From positions 930,001-994,000 of the forward strand of contig OZ244139.1 in NCBI GenBank assembly GCA_965216205.1: DNA of 64,000 nucleotides. The letters are read 5' to 3'. Under the pieces are notes generated by a model that was given only the letters and a program-made list of their open reading frames with translations, did not search any database and was not told the origin of the DNA. Below, in pieces: positions 49,461 through 57,021 of this stretch. The number at the start of each line of letters is the position of its first letter. Position 1 is the stretch's first letter. The DNA comes from CADEDH01 sp965216205. Lineage in GTDB: Bacteria > Actinomycetota > Acidimicrobiia > Acidimicrobiales > SZUA-35. The position numbers were made by a program, and so were the translations under genes.

Positions 49461-49512
49461 GCTACTGTCTATCCGCAGGTAAAGGCCCTCATGCGGTCTC
49501 GGGAAGTATGAC

Positions 49513-50679
49513 TTACGAGCTGGTCAACCACTGCTCGTAGATGCCTGCAGCACGATCGAGTTCGCTGATCTCGATCCACTCGTCGGCCTTGTGGGCCTGG
49601 TCGATCGAGCCGGGTCCGAAGACCACGATCTCCTCCGCGACGTCCTCGTAGACGAGTGCGTTCGTGCCGTAGGTGGCCGTCGTCGGCCGCGCACCCGAGA
49701 GCTCACCGAGCGTGACGATCAACCGCGTATCGGGAGCTTGGTAGAAGGCCGGGCTCCCCGCCCGCCCGTTCGGTTGCTCGACGACGATCTCGAGTGGCGC
49801 CGCCGCCTCCACCGCGAGTGCCCGGAGCTGCTCGAAGACGGCGACCGGATCCTCGCCTGGCGCGATCCGTCGCCCGGCGTACAGCGTGCACTCGTCGGGG
49901 ATGATGTTGCGGGCCAGCCCGCCGGCGATCTCGGTCACGCTGAGCGTTCCGGTCCCCACCGGGGTCGACGCGTCACCGGTCAGGAGGGCATCGTGCTCGG
50001 CCTGGAACGCCTGCACGATCCGGGCGGCGGCGGTGATCGCGTTCGCCCCGAGGTGTGGCTTCGACGAGTGGGCCGCCTCACCCTTGACCGTGATCTCCAG
50101 CCCGACGCCGCCCTTGTGTCCGTGGACCGGCGCGCACAGGGTCGGCTCGGCCACCACCATCTGGTCGAACCGCAGGCTCCGTTCGCCGGCCCACTCGGCG
50201 AGGCGGTGGGCGCCGACGAGACCACCGGCCTCCTCGCCCACCGTCCCGATGAGGTACAGGTCGGGAACGAGGTCGACGGCCCCCGCCCGCAGCTCGTCGA
50301 GGAGGGTCAGGACCACGGCGAACGTCGCCTTCGTGTCGACCGCCCCCCGACCGTGGACCTTGTCGGCGCTGACTCGGCACCCGAACGGATCGCCGGGCAC
50401 GTGTTCGACACCGACCGTGTCGAGGTGCACGTCGACCGCGACGAGCCGGTCGCTGCTCCCGGCGAAGCGGGCGTAGAGGTTCGGTCGACCCGGTTCGGCG
50501 TCGTCGAGGACGACATCGGCGCCCAGCGCCTCGCACCGCTCGGCGAGGTGGGCGGCCAGGTCGGCCTCACCGCCGGGCCCCGAGCGCTCGCCGGCCTGGA
50601 GCGGGTTGACGCTGTTGATGCCGACCAGTTCGGCCAGGAGGTCGGTTCTCTTCGCGGTGGTCAGCGATGCGGTCACCAT
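49513..50679 (-). CDS. M20-family metallopeptidase (ArgE/DapE-like)
   Basis: A 388-residue zinc amidohydrolase. Metal-site motifs: AVDVHLDTVGVEHVPGDPF, GRGAVDTKATFAVVL, GTVGEEAGGLVGA with the catalytic glutamates, and the dimerisation domain GLEITVKGEAAHSSKPHLGANAI. The family includes acetylornithine deacetylase and succinyl-diaminopimelate desuccinylase as well as peptidases; no arginine or lysine genes are nearby, so the substrate stays open. ATG 50679 follows TACTGT by 6 nt (leaderless-type), divergent from the 5-formyl-THF cyclo-ligase gene. Confidence 0.9.
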   Translation of the reverse strand: MVTASLTTAKRTDLLAELVGINSVNPLQAGERSGPGGEADLAAHLAERCEALGADVVLDDAEPGRPNLYARFAGSSDRLVAVDVHLDTVGVEHVPGDPFGCRVSADKVHGRGAVDTKATFAVVLTLLDELRAGAVDLVPDLYLIGTVGEEAGGLVGAHRLAEWAGERSLRFDQMVVAEPTLCAPVHGHKGGVGLEITVKGEAAHSSKPHLGANAITAAARIVQAFQAEHDALLTGDASTPVGTGTLSVTEIAGGLARNIIPDECTLYAGRRIAPGEDPVAVFEQLRALAVEAAAPLEIVVEQPNGRAGSPAFYQAPDTRLIVTLGELSGARPTTATYGTNALVYEDVAEEIVVFGPGSIDQAHKADEWIEISELDRAAGIYEQWLTSS

Positions 50680-50685
50680 CGAACC

Positions 50686-50691
50686 ACAGTA
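50686..50691 (-). promoter_or_regulatory. -10 element (TACTGT) of the M20 peptidase gene
   Basis: Minus-strand TACTGT, 6 nt before ATG 50679; part of a 43-bp divergent region with two leaderless-type promoters. Confidence 0.55.
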
Positions 50692-50707
50692 GTTCCCCGC
50701 TGCGGTC

Positions 50708-50713
50708 TATCGT
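50708..50713 (+). promoter_or_regulatory. -10 element (TATCGT) of the cyclo-ligase gene
   Basis: TATCGT lies 9 nt before ATG 50723. Confidence 0.5.
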
Positions 50714-50722
50714 CCAGGCCGC

Positions 50723-51304
50723 ATGGACGCACCGACGAAAGCCGAGTGGCGGCGCCGGGCCCGATCGGCCCGGGCCGCACTCGCGATCGACCACGACGCC
50801 CACCTCGAGGCGCTCGCCGAGTTCCTCCGCGGCCTCGATACCGCGCCCCGTTGGGTGGTCACGTTCGACCCGATGACGGGCGAGGTGGATCTCGGGCGGC
50901 TCCCCGCCCGATGCCCGGGGGTCGGGTTCGCCGTCACCCGGACCCCGGAGACGGGCCGCGACCTCACCGTGCACCCGGTCGGGGGCCGGACCGAGCGCCA
51001 TCGGTTCGGCTTCCTCCAGCCGACCGCCGACACGCCCGTGGTGCCCGACGACGCGCTCGACGTCGTCCTGGTGCCCGGCCTCGCCTTCGACCGGCTCGGC
51101 AATCGGTTGGGGCACGGCGCCGGGTACTACGACCGGTTCCTCGGTCGTCTCCGACAGGTCGCACGGTCGCCCGTTCACCTGGTCGGCATCACCGCCGGCT
51201 ATGTCGTGGCCGAACTGCCCACCGCCGACCACGACGTCCCCATGACCCATCTGTGTGGCCCGTTCGGGGTGGAACCGGTCCCCCTCGCCGACCCGATCGG
51301 CTGA
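50723..51304 (+). CDS. 5-formyltetrahydrofolate cyclo-ligase
   Basis: A 193-residue MTHFS-family enzyme, converting 5-formyl-THF to 5,10-methenyl-THF with ATP. The family signature LVPGLAFDRLGNRLGHGAGYYDRFL is complete near residue 115-139, with the basic N-terminus KAEWRRRARSARAAL and C-terminal VGITAGYVVAELPTADHDVPM. Length is standard. It converges on the peroxiredoxin gene (31 bp between stops). Confidence 0.94.
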   Translation: MDAPTKAEWRRRARSARAALAIDHDAHLEALAEFLRGLDTAPRWVVTFDPMTGEVDLGRLPARCPGVGFAVTRTPETGRDLTVHPVGGRTERHRFGFLQPTADTPVVPDDALDVVLVPGLAFDRLGNRLGHGAGYYDRFLGRLRQVARSPVHLVGITAGYVVAELPTADHDVPMTHLCGPFGVEPVPLADPIG

Positions 51305-51335
51305 GCGGCAGCCCCCGGGTCCCCGTGGGTGGGTG

Positions 51336-51797
51336 TCAACGCTTGGCCGCGGTGAGATCGGCCAACGCCTCGGCCGCGTGGCCGGACGGGTCGGTCACCT
51401 CGTAGGCCTTCACGATCGCGCCGTCGGGGTCGATCAGGTAGCTGATCCGCTGCGGGAAGTCGGCGTACTGGTCGCCGGGGTCCCGCAGGACCTCGTAGGC
51501 GGTGCCGATCGACTTGTCGGGGTCCGACAGGAGGGTGAACGGGAAGCCGTTCTCGTGCTTGAACGCCCGGTTGGCTGCCGGCTCGTCGAACGAGATGCCG
51601 AGGATGGTGCAACCCGCCTCGTCGAAGCTCTGGGCCTGATCACGCAGGCCCACACCTTCGAGCGTTCAACCGGGGGTGCTGGCCTTCGGGTACCACCACA
51701 GGAGCACCCACCGGCCTCGGTGGTCGTCGAGGCTGACGGGGTTCCCGTCGTGATCGTCGGCGGTGAAGGCTGGGGCCTGGGTTCCTGCTGCGAGCAT
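51336..51797 (-). CDS. Selenocysteine-containing peroxiredoxin (Bcp/AhpC-TSA type), TGA read as Sec
   Basis: A 153-residue thioredoxin-fold peroxidase if the in-frame TGA at 51668-51666 is decoded as selenocysteine (residue 44). Before it: APAFTADDHDGNPVSLDDHRG and VLLWWYPKASTPG, the canonical Bcp N-terminus. After it: TLEGVGLRDQAQSFDEAGCT, GISFDEPAANRAFKHENGFPF and LLSDPDKSIGTAYEV. The TGA replaces exactly the peroxidatic Cys of the PGCT motif. The frame is otherwise open on both sides and a SECIS-like hairpin follows. Position +5, the resolving Cys in some Bcp proteins, is Val. ATG 51797 follows TAGGTT by 7 nt. It would reduce peroxides. A point mutation or sequencing error is the alternative. 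Confidence 0.88.
51622..51661 (-). promoter_or_regulatory. Bacterial SECIS element of the peroxiredoxin gene
   Basis: On the mRNA, 4 nt after the UGA a two-part hairpin forms: UCGAAG/CUUCGA (6 bp), a symmetric 3x3 internal loop, and UGGGCCUG/CAGGCCCA (8 bp), closed by the 6-nt loop CGUGAU. The apical loop begins 21 nt after the UGA and has G as its second base. Published bacterial SECIS rules ask for roughly 16-37 nt and a G among the first two loop bases. SelB binding is inferred. Confidence 0.82.
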
Positions 51798-51804
51798 ACG
51801 AGCG

Positions 51805-51810
51805 AACCTA
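51805..51810 (-). promoter_or_regulatory. -10 element (TAGGTT) of the peroxiredoxin gene
   Basis: Minus-strand TAGGTT, 7 nt before ATG 51797; leaderless-type. It supports a living promoter and this start. Confidence 0.55.
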
Positions 51811-51863
51811 CCCGCCCTCAGGACGGGAGCGGCCGTGAGGTTCGGCGACCGGGAGCTGCCAGG

Positions 51864-52112
51864 ATGGAGGGCATGTCCGACGTGGAAACGGTTGAAGCCC
51901 CGACGATCCCCGACGGCGATCTCCAGATCGACGACGGCGGCGACCACGACCGGTTCGCCCACTACGTGCGCAAGGATCAGATCGTGGAGAGCGCGGTGGA
52001 GGGCTCGGCGGTGATCGCCTTGTGCGGCAAGAAGTGGGTACCGAACCGGAACCCCGACCGCTACCCGGTGTGCCCGGCGTGCAAGGAGATCTACGAACAG
52101 CTCCTGTCGTAG
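51864..52112 (+). CDS. DUF3039 protein with zinc-ribbon-like cysteines
   Basis: An 82-residue protein with the actinobacterial DUF3039 pattern DRFAHYVRKDQIVESAVEGSAVIALCGKKWVPNRNP followed by YPVCPACKEIYEQL. One CG and a CPAC motif could bind zinc. The function is unknown. ATG 51864 has GGGAG 8 nt upstream; ATG 51873 is an in-frame alternative with the ribosome-binding site too close. It diverges from the selenoprotein gene and precedes the nucleoside hydrolase by 36 bp. Confidence 0.88.
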   Translation: MEGMSDVETVEAPTIPDGDLQIDDGGDHDRFAHYVRKDQIVESAVEGSAVIALCGKKWVPNRNPDRYPVCPACKEIYEQLLS

Positions 52113-52148
52113 GCACCCCGACCCGCAGCCCAGGAGGGACCACCTCCC

Positions 52149-53084
52149 GTGACGGACCGACCACGCCTCATCATCGACTGCGATCCCGGGCACGACGACG
52201 CTGCCGCGTTGGTGCTCGCCGCCCACCACGCCGAGATCGTCGGCATCACCACGGTCGGCGGCAACGCCCCGTTGGCCGACGTCACCGCCAACGCGCTCCT
52301 GACCACCCAGATCTTCGGGATCGACGCCGAGGTGTACGCCGGTGCAGCTCGGCCGCTCGTGGCCGAGGCCCGCCACGCCCCCGAGATCCACGGCGAGCAC
52401 GGGTTCGACGGGCCGAACCTGCCGGTCCCGGCTCGTTCGGCCGCCGACGGCCACGCGGTCGACTACCTGATCGAGACGATCCGCGGCGACGAGGGGCTCT
52501 GGCTCGTCCCCACCGGCCCCTTGACCAACGTCGCGCTGGCGCTGCGGCGGGCCCCGGATCTCGTCGACCGGCTCGCCGGCATCAGCTTCATGGGCGGATC
52601 TGCCGGGGCTGGCAACTCGACCCCGACGGCCGAGTTCAACGTGCTCGTGGACCCCGAAGCGGCGGCGATCGTGGTCGGGGCAGGCGGCCGGATCCTCATG
52701 GCCGGCCTCGACCTGACCCACCAGTTCGTGGTCGACGATGCGCTCGCCGCCGCCCTCCGGGCCGTCGGCAACCGCGGCGCAGAGGTGCTGGCCGACCTCG
52801 TCGACGCCTACCTCGACCAGATCGAGAAGATCCGCGGCACCAGGAGGGGCGGGCTGCACGACCCGTGTGCTGTGCTCGCCGTCACCCACCCCGAGCTGGT
52901 CGGCCACACCCGGCGGCAGGTGGCGGTGGAACTGGCCGGAACGCACACCCGGGGAATGACCGTGGTCGACCGGCGCCCCGGGCGCGGGGTCGACGACCCG
53001 GCTGGCAACCTCTGGCACGGCCACACGATCGACTCGGCCGAGGCGCAACGGCTGTTCCTGGCTGCGGTCGACGCCCGTGGCTGA
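52149..53084 (+). CDS. Inosine-uridine-type nucleoside hydrolase
   Basis: A 311-residue enzyme of the IunH family, hydrolysing ribonucleosides to base plus ribose. The calcium/ribose site IIDCDPGHDDAAALVLAA (DxDPGxDD) is intact near the N-terminus, with LVPTGPLTNVALALRRAP, FMGGSAGAGNSTPTAEFNVLVDPEAA and LHDPCAVLAV as the other family blocks. The start at GTG 52149 follows GGAGGGACC. The stop overlaps the ribokinase start, so ribose released here is directly phosphorylated by the next gene product. Confidence 0.94.
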   Translation: MTDRPRLIIDCDPGHDDAAALVLAAHHAEIVGITTVGGNAPLADVTANALLTTQIFGIDAEVYAGAARPLVAEARHAPEIHGEHGFDGPNLPVPARSAADGHAVDYLIETIRGDEGLWLVPTGPLTNVALALRRAPDLVDRLAGISFMGGSAGAGNSTPTAEFNVLVDPEAAAIVVGAGGRILMAGLDLTHQFVVDDALAAALRAVGNRGAEVLADLVDAYLDQIEKIRGTRRGGLHDPCAVLAVTHPELVGHTRRQVAVELAGTHTRGMTVVDRRPGRGVDDPAGNLWHGHTIDSAEAQRLFLAAVDARG

Positions 53085-54003
53085 CGATCCGTCGATCGAG
53101 ATCGCGGTCGTCGGCAGCGCGAACGTCGACCTGTCGGTCACCGTGCCGGAGCTACCAGGCCCCGGCGAGACCGTCCTGGGCGGCGACCTGCTCCGGGGGA
53201 GCGGTGGGAAGGGGGCCAACCAGGCGGTCGCCGCGGCCCGCCTCGGCCGCCGGGTGGCGATGATCGGGCGGGTCGGCGACGACGACAGTGGGCGGTGGGT
53301 GCGCGAGCAGCTCCGGACCGACCAGGTCGACGTCCGCAGCCTCCTCACCACCGCAGACGCGCCCACCGGTACCGCCGTGATCGCCGTCGACCCGGCTGGC
53401 GAGAACACCATCGTGGTCAGCCCTGGCGCCAACGCCCGCGTGACCGGCCGCGATCTCGAGATGGCGTCGGCGGTGCTGGCCGAGGCCGACGTGGTCGTCG
53501 CCCAGCTCGAGATCCCGCTCGCCGTGGTGGCGGAGCTGCCGGCCCTCGCCGGTGGCCTCACGATCCTCAACCCGGCCCCGGCGGCTTCGGACGCGCCGCT
53601 CGACGGCTTCGATCTCGTCGTGCCGAATCGGGGTGAGCTGGCTGCGCTCGCCGGCGCGGAGCCAACGCTCGACCCGTCGGTGATCGTGGATCAGGCCCGC
53701 ACCCTCTCGGTGCCGACGGTCGTGGTGACCCTCGGGGCCCAGGGCGCCATGGTGGTCGGCAACGGCGACGGTCTGCGCACCCCGGCCGATGTGGTCACCG
53801 TGCCGGCGATGCCCGTCGATGCGGTTGACGCCACCGCCGCCGGCGATTCGTTCTGCGGGGCGCTCGCGGTCGCGCTGGTGGAGGGGGCCGACGTCGTCCG
53901 GGCGGTCAACTGGGCGGTCCGGGTCGCTGGTTCGACGGTCACCAGGCGGGGCGCCCAGGAATCGCTGCCCGACCGAAGCGCCGTCGGGAGCTGGCGGGAT
54001 TGA
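53077..54003 (+). CDS. rbsK: Ribokinase
   Basis: A 308-residue PfkB-family sugar kinase. It has the ribokinase signatures GSGGKGANQAVAAARLGRRV and the C-terminal VDATAAGDSFCGALAVAL with the catalytic aspartate; the usual TTGAGD is here ATAAGD. GTG 53077 overlaps the nucleoside hydrolase gene by 8 bp. Together they convert nucleosides to ribose-5-phosphate, matching the BMP nucleoside importer at the start of the window. It converges on galE, 7 bp away. Confidence 0.93.
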   Translation: MADDPSIEIAVVGSANVDLSVTVPELPGPGETVLGGDLLRGSGGKGANQAVAAARLGRRVAMIGRVGDDDSGRWVREQLRTDQVDVRSLLTTADAPTGTAVIAVDPAGENTIVVSPGANARVTGRDLEMASAVLAEADVVVAQLEIPLAVVAELPALAGGLTILNPAPAASDAPLDGFDLVVPNRGELAALAGAEPTLDPSVIVDQARTLSVPTVVVTLGAQGAMVVGNGDGLRTPADVVTVPAMPVDAVDATAAGDSFCGALAVALVEGADVVRAVNWAVRVAGSTVTRRGAQESLPDRSAVGSWRD

Positions 54004-54010
54004 GCTGTCG

Positions 54011-55063
54011 TCAGTCGCCCGACTCGGGGGCCACTGCCGGGGCGTCGCCCTGATCGGCGAATCCCTGCGGGTGCTTCGATTGCCAGTTCCACGCGTCGGT
54101 CAGCATCACGTCGAGGCTTCGGTCTGCCCGCCACTCGAGGCGCTCGTTCGCCTTCGACGGGTCGGCCAGCGACATCGCGATGTCCCCGTCGCGGCGGGCG
54201 ACCACCTCGAAGGGGATCGATGAGCCGCTGACGTTCTCCGTGGTCTTGATGACATCGAACACCGAGGCGCCGGCGCCGGTGCCGAGGTTGAGGGCCTCGC
54301 AGCCCGGCTCGAGGTGATCGAGCGCTGCGAGGTGCCCTTCGGCCAGGTCGAGCACGTGGATGTAGTCGCGCACACCGGTTCCGTCTGGCGTGTCCCAGTC
54401 GTCTCCGAACACGTCGACATGGGGGCGTCGGCCGACGGCCACCTGCATGACGAACGGCACGAGGTTGTTGGGGATGCCGCGGGGATCCTCGCCGAGGTCG
54501 CCGCTCGGGTGCGCACCGATCGGATTGAAGTAGCGGAGGAGGCTGATGCGCCATCGGGTATCGGCGGCGGCGACATCACGGCAGATGTCCTCGATCATCA
54601 GCTTCGTGCGGCCATAGGGATTGGTGGCGCCCGTCCGGGCCGTCTCCGGGATCGGCAGGATCTCGGGCTGGCCGTACACCGTCGCCGACGACGAGAACAC
54701 GAGGTCGAAGACCCCGTGCTCGGCCATGACGTCGAGCAGGTTGAGGGTGGAGGTGAGGTTCGTCGCGTAGTAGCGAAGCGGCTCGGTCACCGACTCCCCG
54801 ACGGCCTTGAGGCCGGCGAAGTGGATGACCCCCTCGATCGGGTACCGGTCGAACACGGCCTGCAGCGAGGCCCGATCGGTGAGGTCGGCGGTGACGAACG
54901 CCGGCTCCCGACCGGCGAGGCGCCCGATGGTGGCCACCGCCTCGGGCGAGCTGTTCGAGAGATCGTCGACGATGACGATGTCGAAGCCGCGCTCGAGGAG
55001 CAGCACCGAGGTGTGGCTTCCTATGTAGCCGGCGCCACCGGTCACGAGGATGGTTCGAGGCAT
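54011..55063 (-). CDS. galE: UDP-glucose 4-epimerase
   Basis: A 350-residue extended SDR enzyme. NAD-binding VTGGAGYIGSHTSVLLLERG, VIHFAGLKAVGESV, the catalytic SSSATVYG Ser and YGRTK Tyr/Lys, and LRYFNPIGAHPSGDLGEDP are all present, and the order is standard for GalE. It interconverts UDP-glucose and UDP-galactose for envelope glycans. ATG 55063 follows CAGGAAGTCC. A TAGCGT hexamer at 55125-55120 (minus) would give a leader of about 50 nt. Confidence 0.95.
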   Translation of the reverse strand: MPRTILVTGGAGYIGSHTSVLLLERGFDIVIVDDLSNSSPEAVATIGRLAGREPAFVTADLTDRASLQAVFDRYPIEGVIHFAGLKAVGESVTEPLRYYATNLTSTLNLLDVMAEHGVFDLVFSSSATVYGQPEILPIPETARTGATNPYGRTKLMIEDICRDVAAADTRWRISLLRYFNPIGAHPSGDLGEDPRGIPNNLVPFVMQVAVGRRPHVDVFGDDWDTPDGTGVRDYIHVLDLAEGHLAALDHLEPGCEALNLGTGAGASVFDVIKTTENVSGSSIPFEVVARRDGDIAMSLADPSKANERLEWRADRSLDVMLTDAWNWQSKHPQGFADQGDAPAVAPESGD

Positions 55064-55379
55064 GGACTTCCTGTCGGCAGGACGGCCGGAACCGCCAGCG
55101 GCGCGGCGGGTGGATCTCCACGCTAGTGGGGGCCACCTCGACAGGAGCGGGTCATCCTGCTCTTGGCCAGGAGGAGGGACTACGCTGTCGAGCCGACGGT
55201 GACCGCCGAGTTCGTAACACCGACGTGAGAACCTAGAGTGAACGATCGAGGGGTAGGACCATCCGGGTGACCGGATGGGAGTACAGGGACAGGGACGAGA
55301 GGTGCGATTGCGGAGGTGCGTCGCGGTGATCGTCGATGCGGCTCGCTAGGCTCCTGCCTGGCGCAACAAGGGAGTACAC
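55064..55379. other. Intergenic region with divergent promoters of galE and the first RDD gene
   Basis: 316 bp, no gene found. Visible elements: TAGCGT at 55125-55120 on the minus strand as galE -10; TAGGCT at 55347-55352 as the likely -10 for the RDD gene, whose leader carries AAGGGAG; and a perfect 8-bp hairpin CCATCCGG-GTGA-CCGGATGG at 55259-55278 in between, which may be an operator or a structured leader if transcription starts further upstream. Confidence 0.5.
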
Positions 55380-55979
55380 GTGACCGAGAGTGGGGCGGGT
55401 CAGCCCGCTGGTTGGTACCACGCCGAAGGTGATCCGGCCGGCACACAGCGATACTGGGACGGGTCGCAGTGGGTCGGTGGGCCACAGGCGGCGCAGGACA
55501 CGGTCGTTGGGCAGGCACCGGGCTACGGGCAGCAGCCGGCACCGGTCGGGTCGACGACCAGCGGTAGCCCCGCCAGCTACGGCAGCCGCGTGATCGCCGT
55601 GATCATCGACGCGTTGATCGCCCTCGGGGTGGTCATCGCCTTCGCGGTCCTCGGGTTCATCGTGAGCTATGCCAGCCCGGACGTCGGCGCGTGGATCCTC
55701 ATCATCGGCGTCGTGGCCGGCGCGTTCCTCTTCCCACTGTGGAACTCGATCGTCCGCCAGGGCCAGAGCGGTCAGACCATCGGCAAGTCGAAGCAGAACA
55801 TCAGGTTGGTCGCGGACCAGACCGGGGGTCCGGTGGGTGTCGGGTCCGCCATCCTGCGGTATCTGCTCGGAGGGGTCCTGACTAGTATCTGCTACCTCGA
55901 CGTCCTCTGGCCCCTCTTCGACGAGCAGAAGAAGCGACTCACCGACAAGATTCTCAACTTCAGCGTCGTCGACGTCTGA
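55380..55979 (+). CDS. DUF2510-RDD family membrane protein 1
   Basis: A 199-residue protein. The N-terminal DUF2510 motif QPAGWYHAEGDPAGTQRYWDGSQWVGG is followed by a linker of about 30 residues and an RDD domain: YGSRVIAVIIDALIALGVVIAFAVLGF, VRQGQSGQTIGKSKQNIRLV and LLGGVLTSICYLDVLW, with the first Arg/Asp pair of the family. RDD proteins are membrane proteins of mostly unknown role, some being Na+/H+ antiporters. GTG 55380 has GGGAG upstream. A paralogue follows after 47 bp. Confidence 0.85.
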   Translation: MTESGAGQPAGWYHAEGDPAGTQRYWDGSQWVGGPQAAQDTVVGQAPGYGQQPAPVGSTTSGSPASYGSRVIAVIIDALIALGVVIAFAVLGFIVSYASPDVGAWILIIGVVAGAFLFPLWNSIVRQGQSGQTIGKSKQNIRLVADQTGGPVGVGSAILRYLLGGVLTSICYLDVLWPLFDEQKKRLTDKILNFSVVDV

Positions 55980-56026
55980 ACCGAGCCCCAGACCCCGGAA
56001 AAGCCCGGAGAGAAAGGACAACTCCG

Positions 56027-56638
56027 ATGTCCGACAGCCCGCAGACCCAGCCGCCCGGGTGGTACTACGCCCAAGGCGATCCACCGGGTACCCAGCGGTA
56101 CTGGGACGGTCAGAAGTGGGAGGGAGGCCCCCAGCCCGTTCCCGGCGCCGGCGCCGATGTCGCAGCCGGAGGTGCCCAGAATCTCGCCGAGCCGATCATG
56201 CGGATCGGCGCGCGCGTCATCGACTACGTCCTCTGGTTCTTCGTGCTGTTCATCATGGCGCTCATCTTCGTCGGGAGCATCGTCGCCACCGGCAACGATG
56301 ACGTGAGCTTCGTGGCCTCGTTCTTCGCCGGAGTCGTCGGCGTCGCGCTGATCACCGCCTACGAGACGCTCCTCGTCGGCACCCGGGGTCAGACACTCGG
56401 GAAGATGCTCCTCGGGGTGAAGGTCGTTCGGATGGACGGCTCGCCGCCCGACATGAAGGATGCGTTCATGCGGATCATGCCCTACACGGTGCTGGGCGTG
56501 CTCGGAGCGATCATCCCCTTCTTCCCGGGCATTATCTCGGTGGTCGTGGCGCTCGTGAGCCTCGTGTTCCTGTTCACCGATCCGAATCGGCAGACGGTGT
56601 GGGACAAGGTGGCCAAGACGCTGGTCGTCCCGGCCTGA
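56027..56638 (+). CDS. DUF2510-RDD family membrane protein 2
   Basis: A 203-residue paralogue of the preceding protein: DUF2510 (QPPGWYYAQGDPPGTQRYWDGQKWEGG), a short linker and an RDD domain (IMRIGARVIDYVLWFFVLFIMALIFVGSIVA, GTRGQTLGKMLLGVKVV, VLGAIIPFFPGIISVVVALVSLVFLF). GAAAGGA lies 9 nt before ATG 56027. The tandem copies differ throughout the membrane part, so the duplication is old. A strong hairpin begins 27 bp after its stop. Confidence 0.85.
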   Translation: MSDSPQTQPPGWYYAQGDPPGTQRYWDGQKWEGGPQPVPGAGADVAAGGAQNLAEPIMRIGARVIDYVLWFFVLFIMALIFVGSIVATGNDDVSFVASFFAGVVGVALITAYETLLVGTRGQTLGKMLLGVKVVRMDGSPPDMKDAFMRIMPYTVLGVLGAIIPFFPGIISVVVALVSLVFLFTDPNRQTVWDKVAKTLVVPA

Positions 56639-56665
56639 ACCGAACCCGGCGCGTCATCATCTACA

Positions 56666-56699
56666 CTGGGGTGTTCGAGCGAGTGCTCGAACACCCCAG
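56666..56699 (+). terminator. 15-bp perfect hairpin (GAGT loop)
   Basis: CTGGGGTGTTCGAGC and GCTCGAACACCCCAG pair perfectly around GAGT. It fits a terminator for the RDD genes. A TACACT hexamer (56662-56667) overlaps its left arm, so it could instead sit at the 5' end of the next transcript. Confidence 0.65.
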
Positions 56700-56727
56700 A
56701 CCGCTGGAGTGAGGCACGAACACGTCG

Positions 56728-56910
56728 ATGGCCCGACGCCCAGGAACAAACCGGACGACAACGCCCAAGGCGTCGGAGGATGCCGTCTCGCCGCGCGCCT
56801 ATCCGTCGCTTCGGGAACGGAACCCGGTCGCGTACTGGCTGGCCATTCTCGGTGTCGTTGCGCTCGTGCTGAGCACGGTCGCCGGTGCGTTGGGCGCGAT
56901 TCTGACCTGA
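56728..56910 (+). CDS. Small single-pass membrane protein
   Basis: A 60-residue protein of unknown function: a basic N-terminal half (MARRPGTNRTTTPKASEDAV) followed by NPVAYWLAILGVVALVLSTVAGALGAIL, one membrane helix ending at the C-terminus. The ribosome-binding site is weak (GAGG 14 nt upstream). Supported by composition, codon use and its own upstream promoter-like element; not recognised as a named family. Confidence 0.6.
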   Translation: MARRPGTNRTTTPKASEDAVSPRAYPSLRERNPVAYWLAILGVVALVLSTVAGALGAILT

Positions 56911-57021
56911 CGGCCGGCCGGCGGGCCTGGCGATGGCGCCGAGGGTGCGAGTTGGCGAAAGATGCGCCATCATTGACAAGTTGCGCGTGCGCGGGGTTTC
57001 CCGCCCCGAACGAGGAGATCG

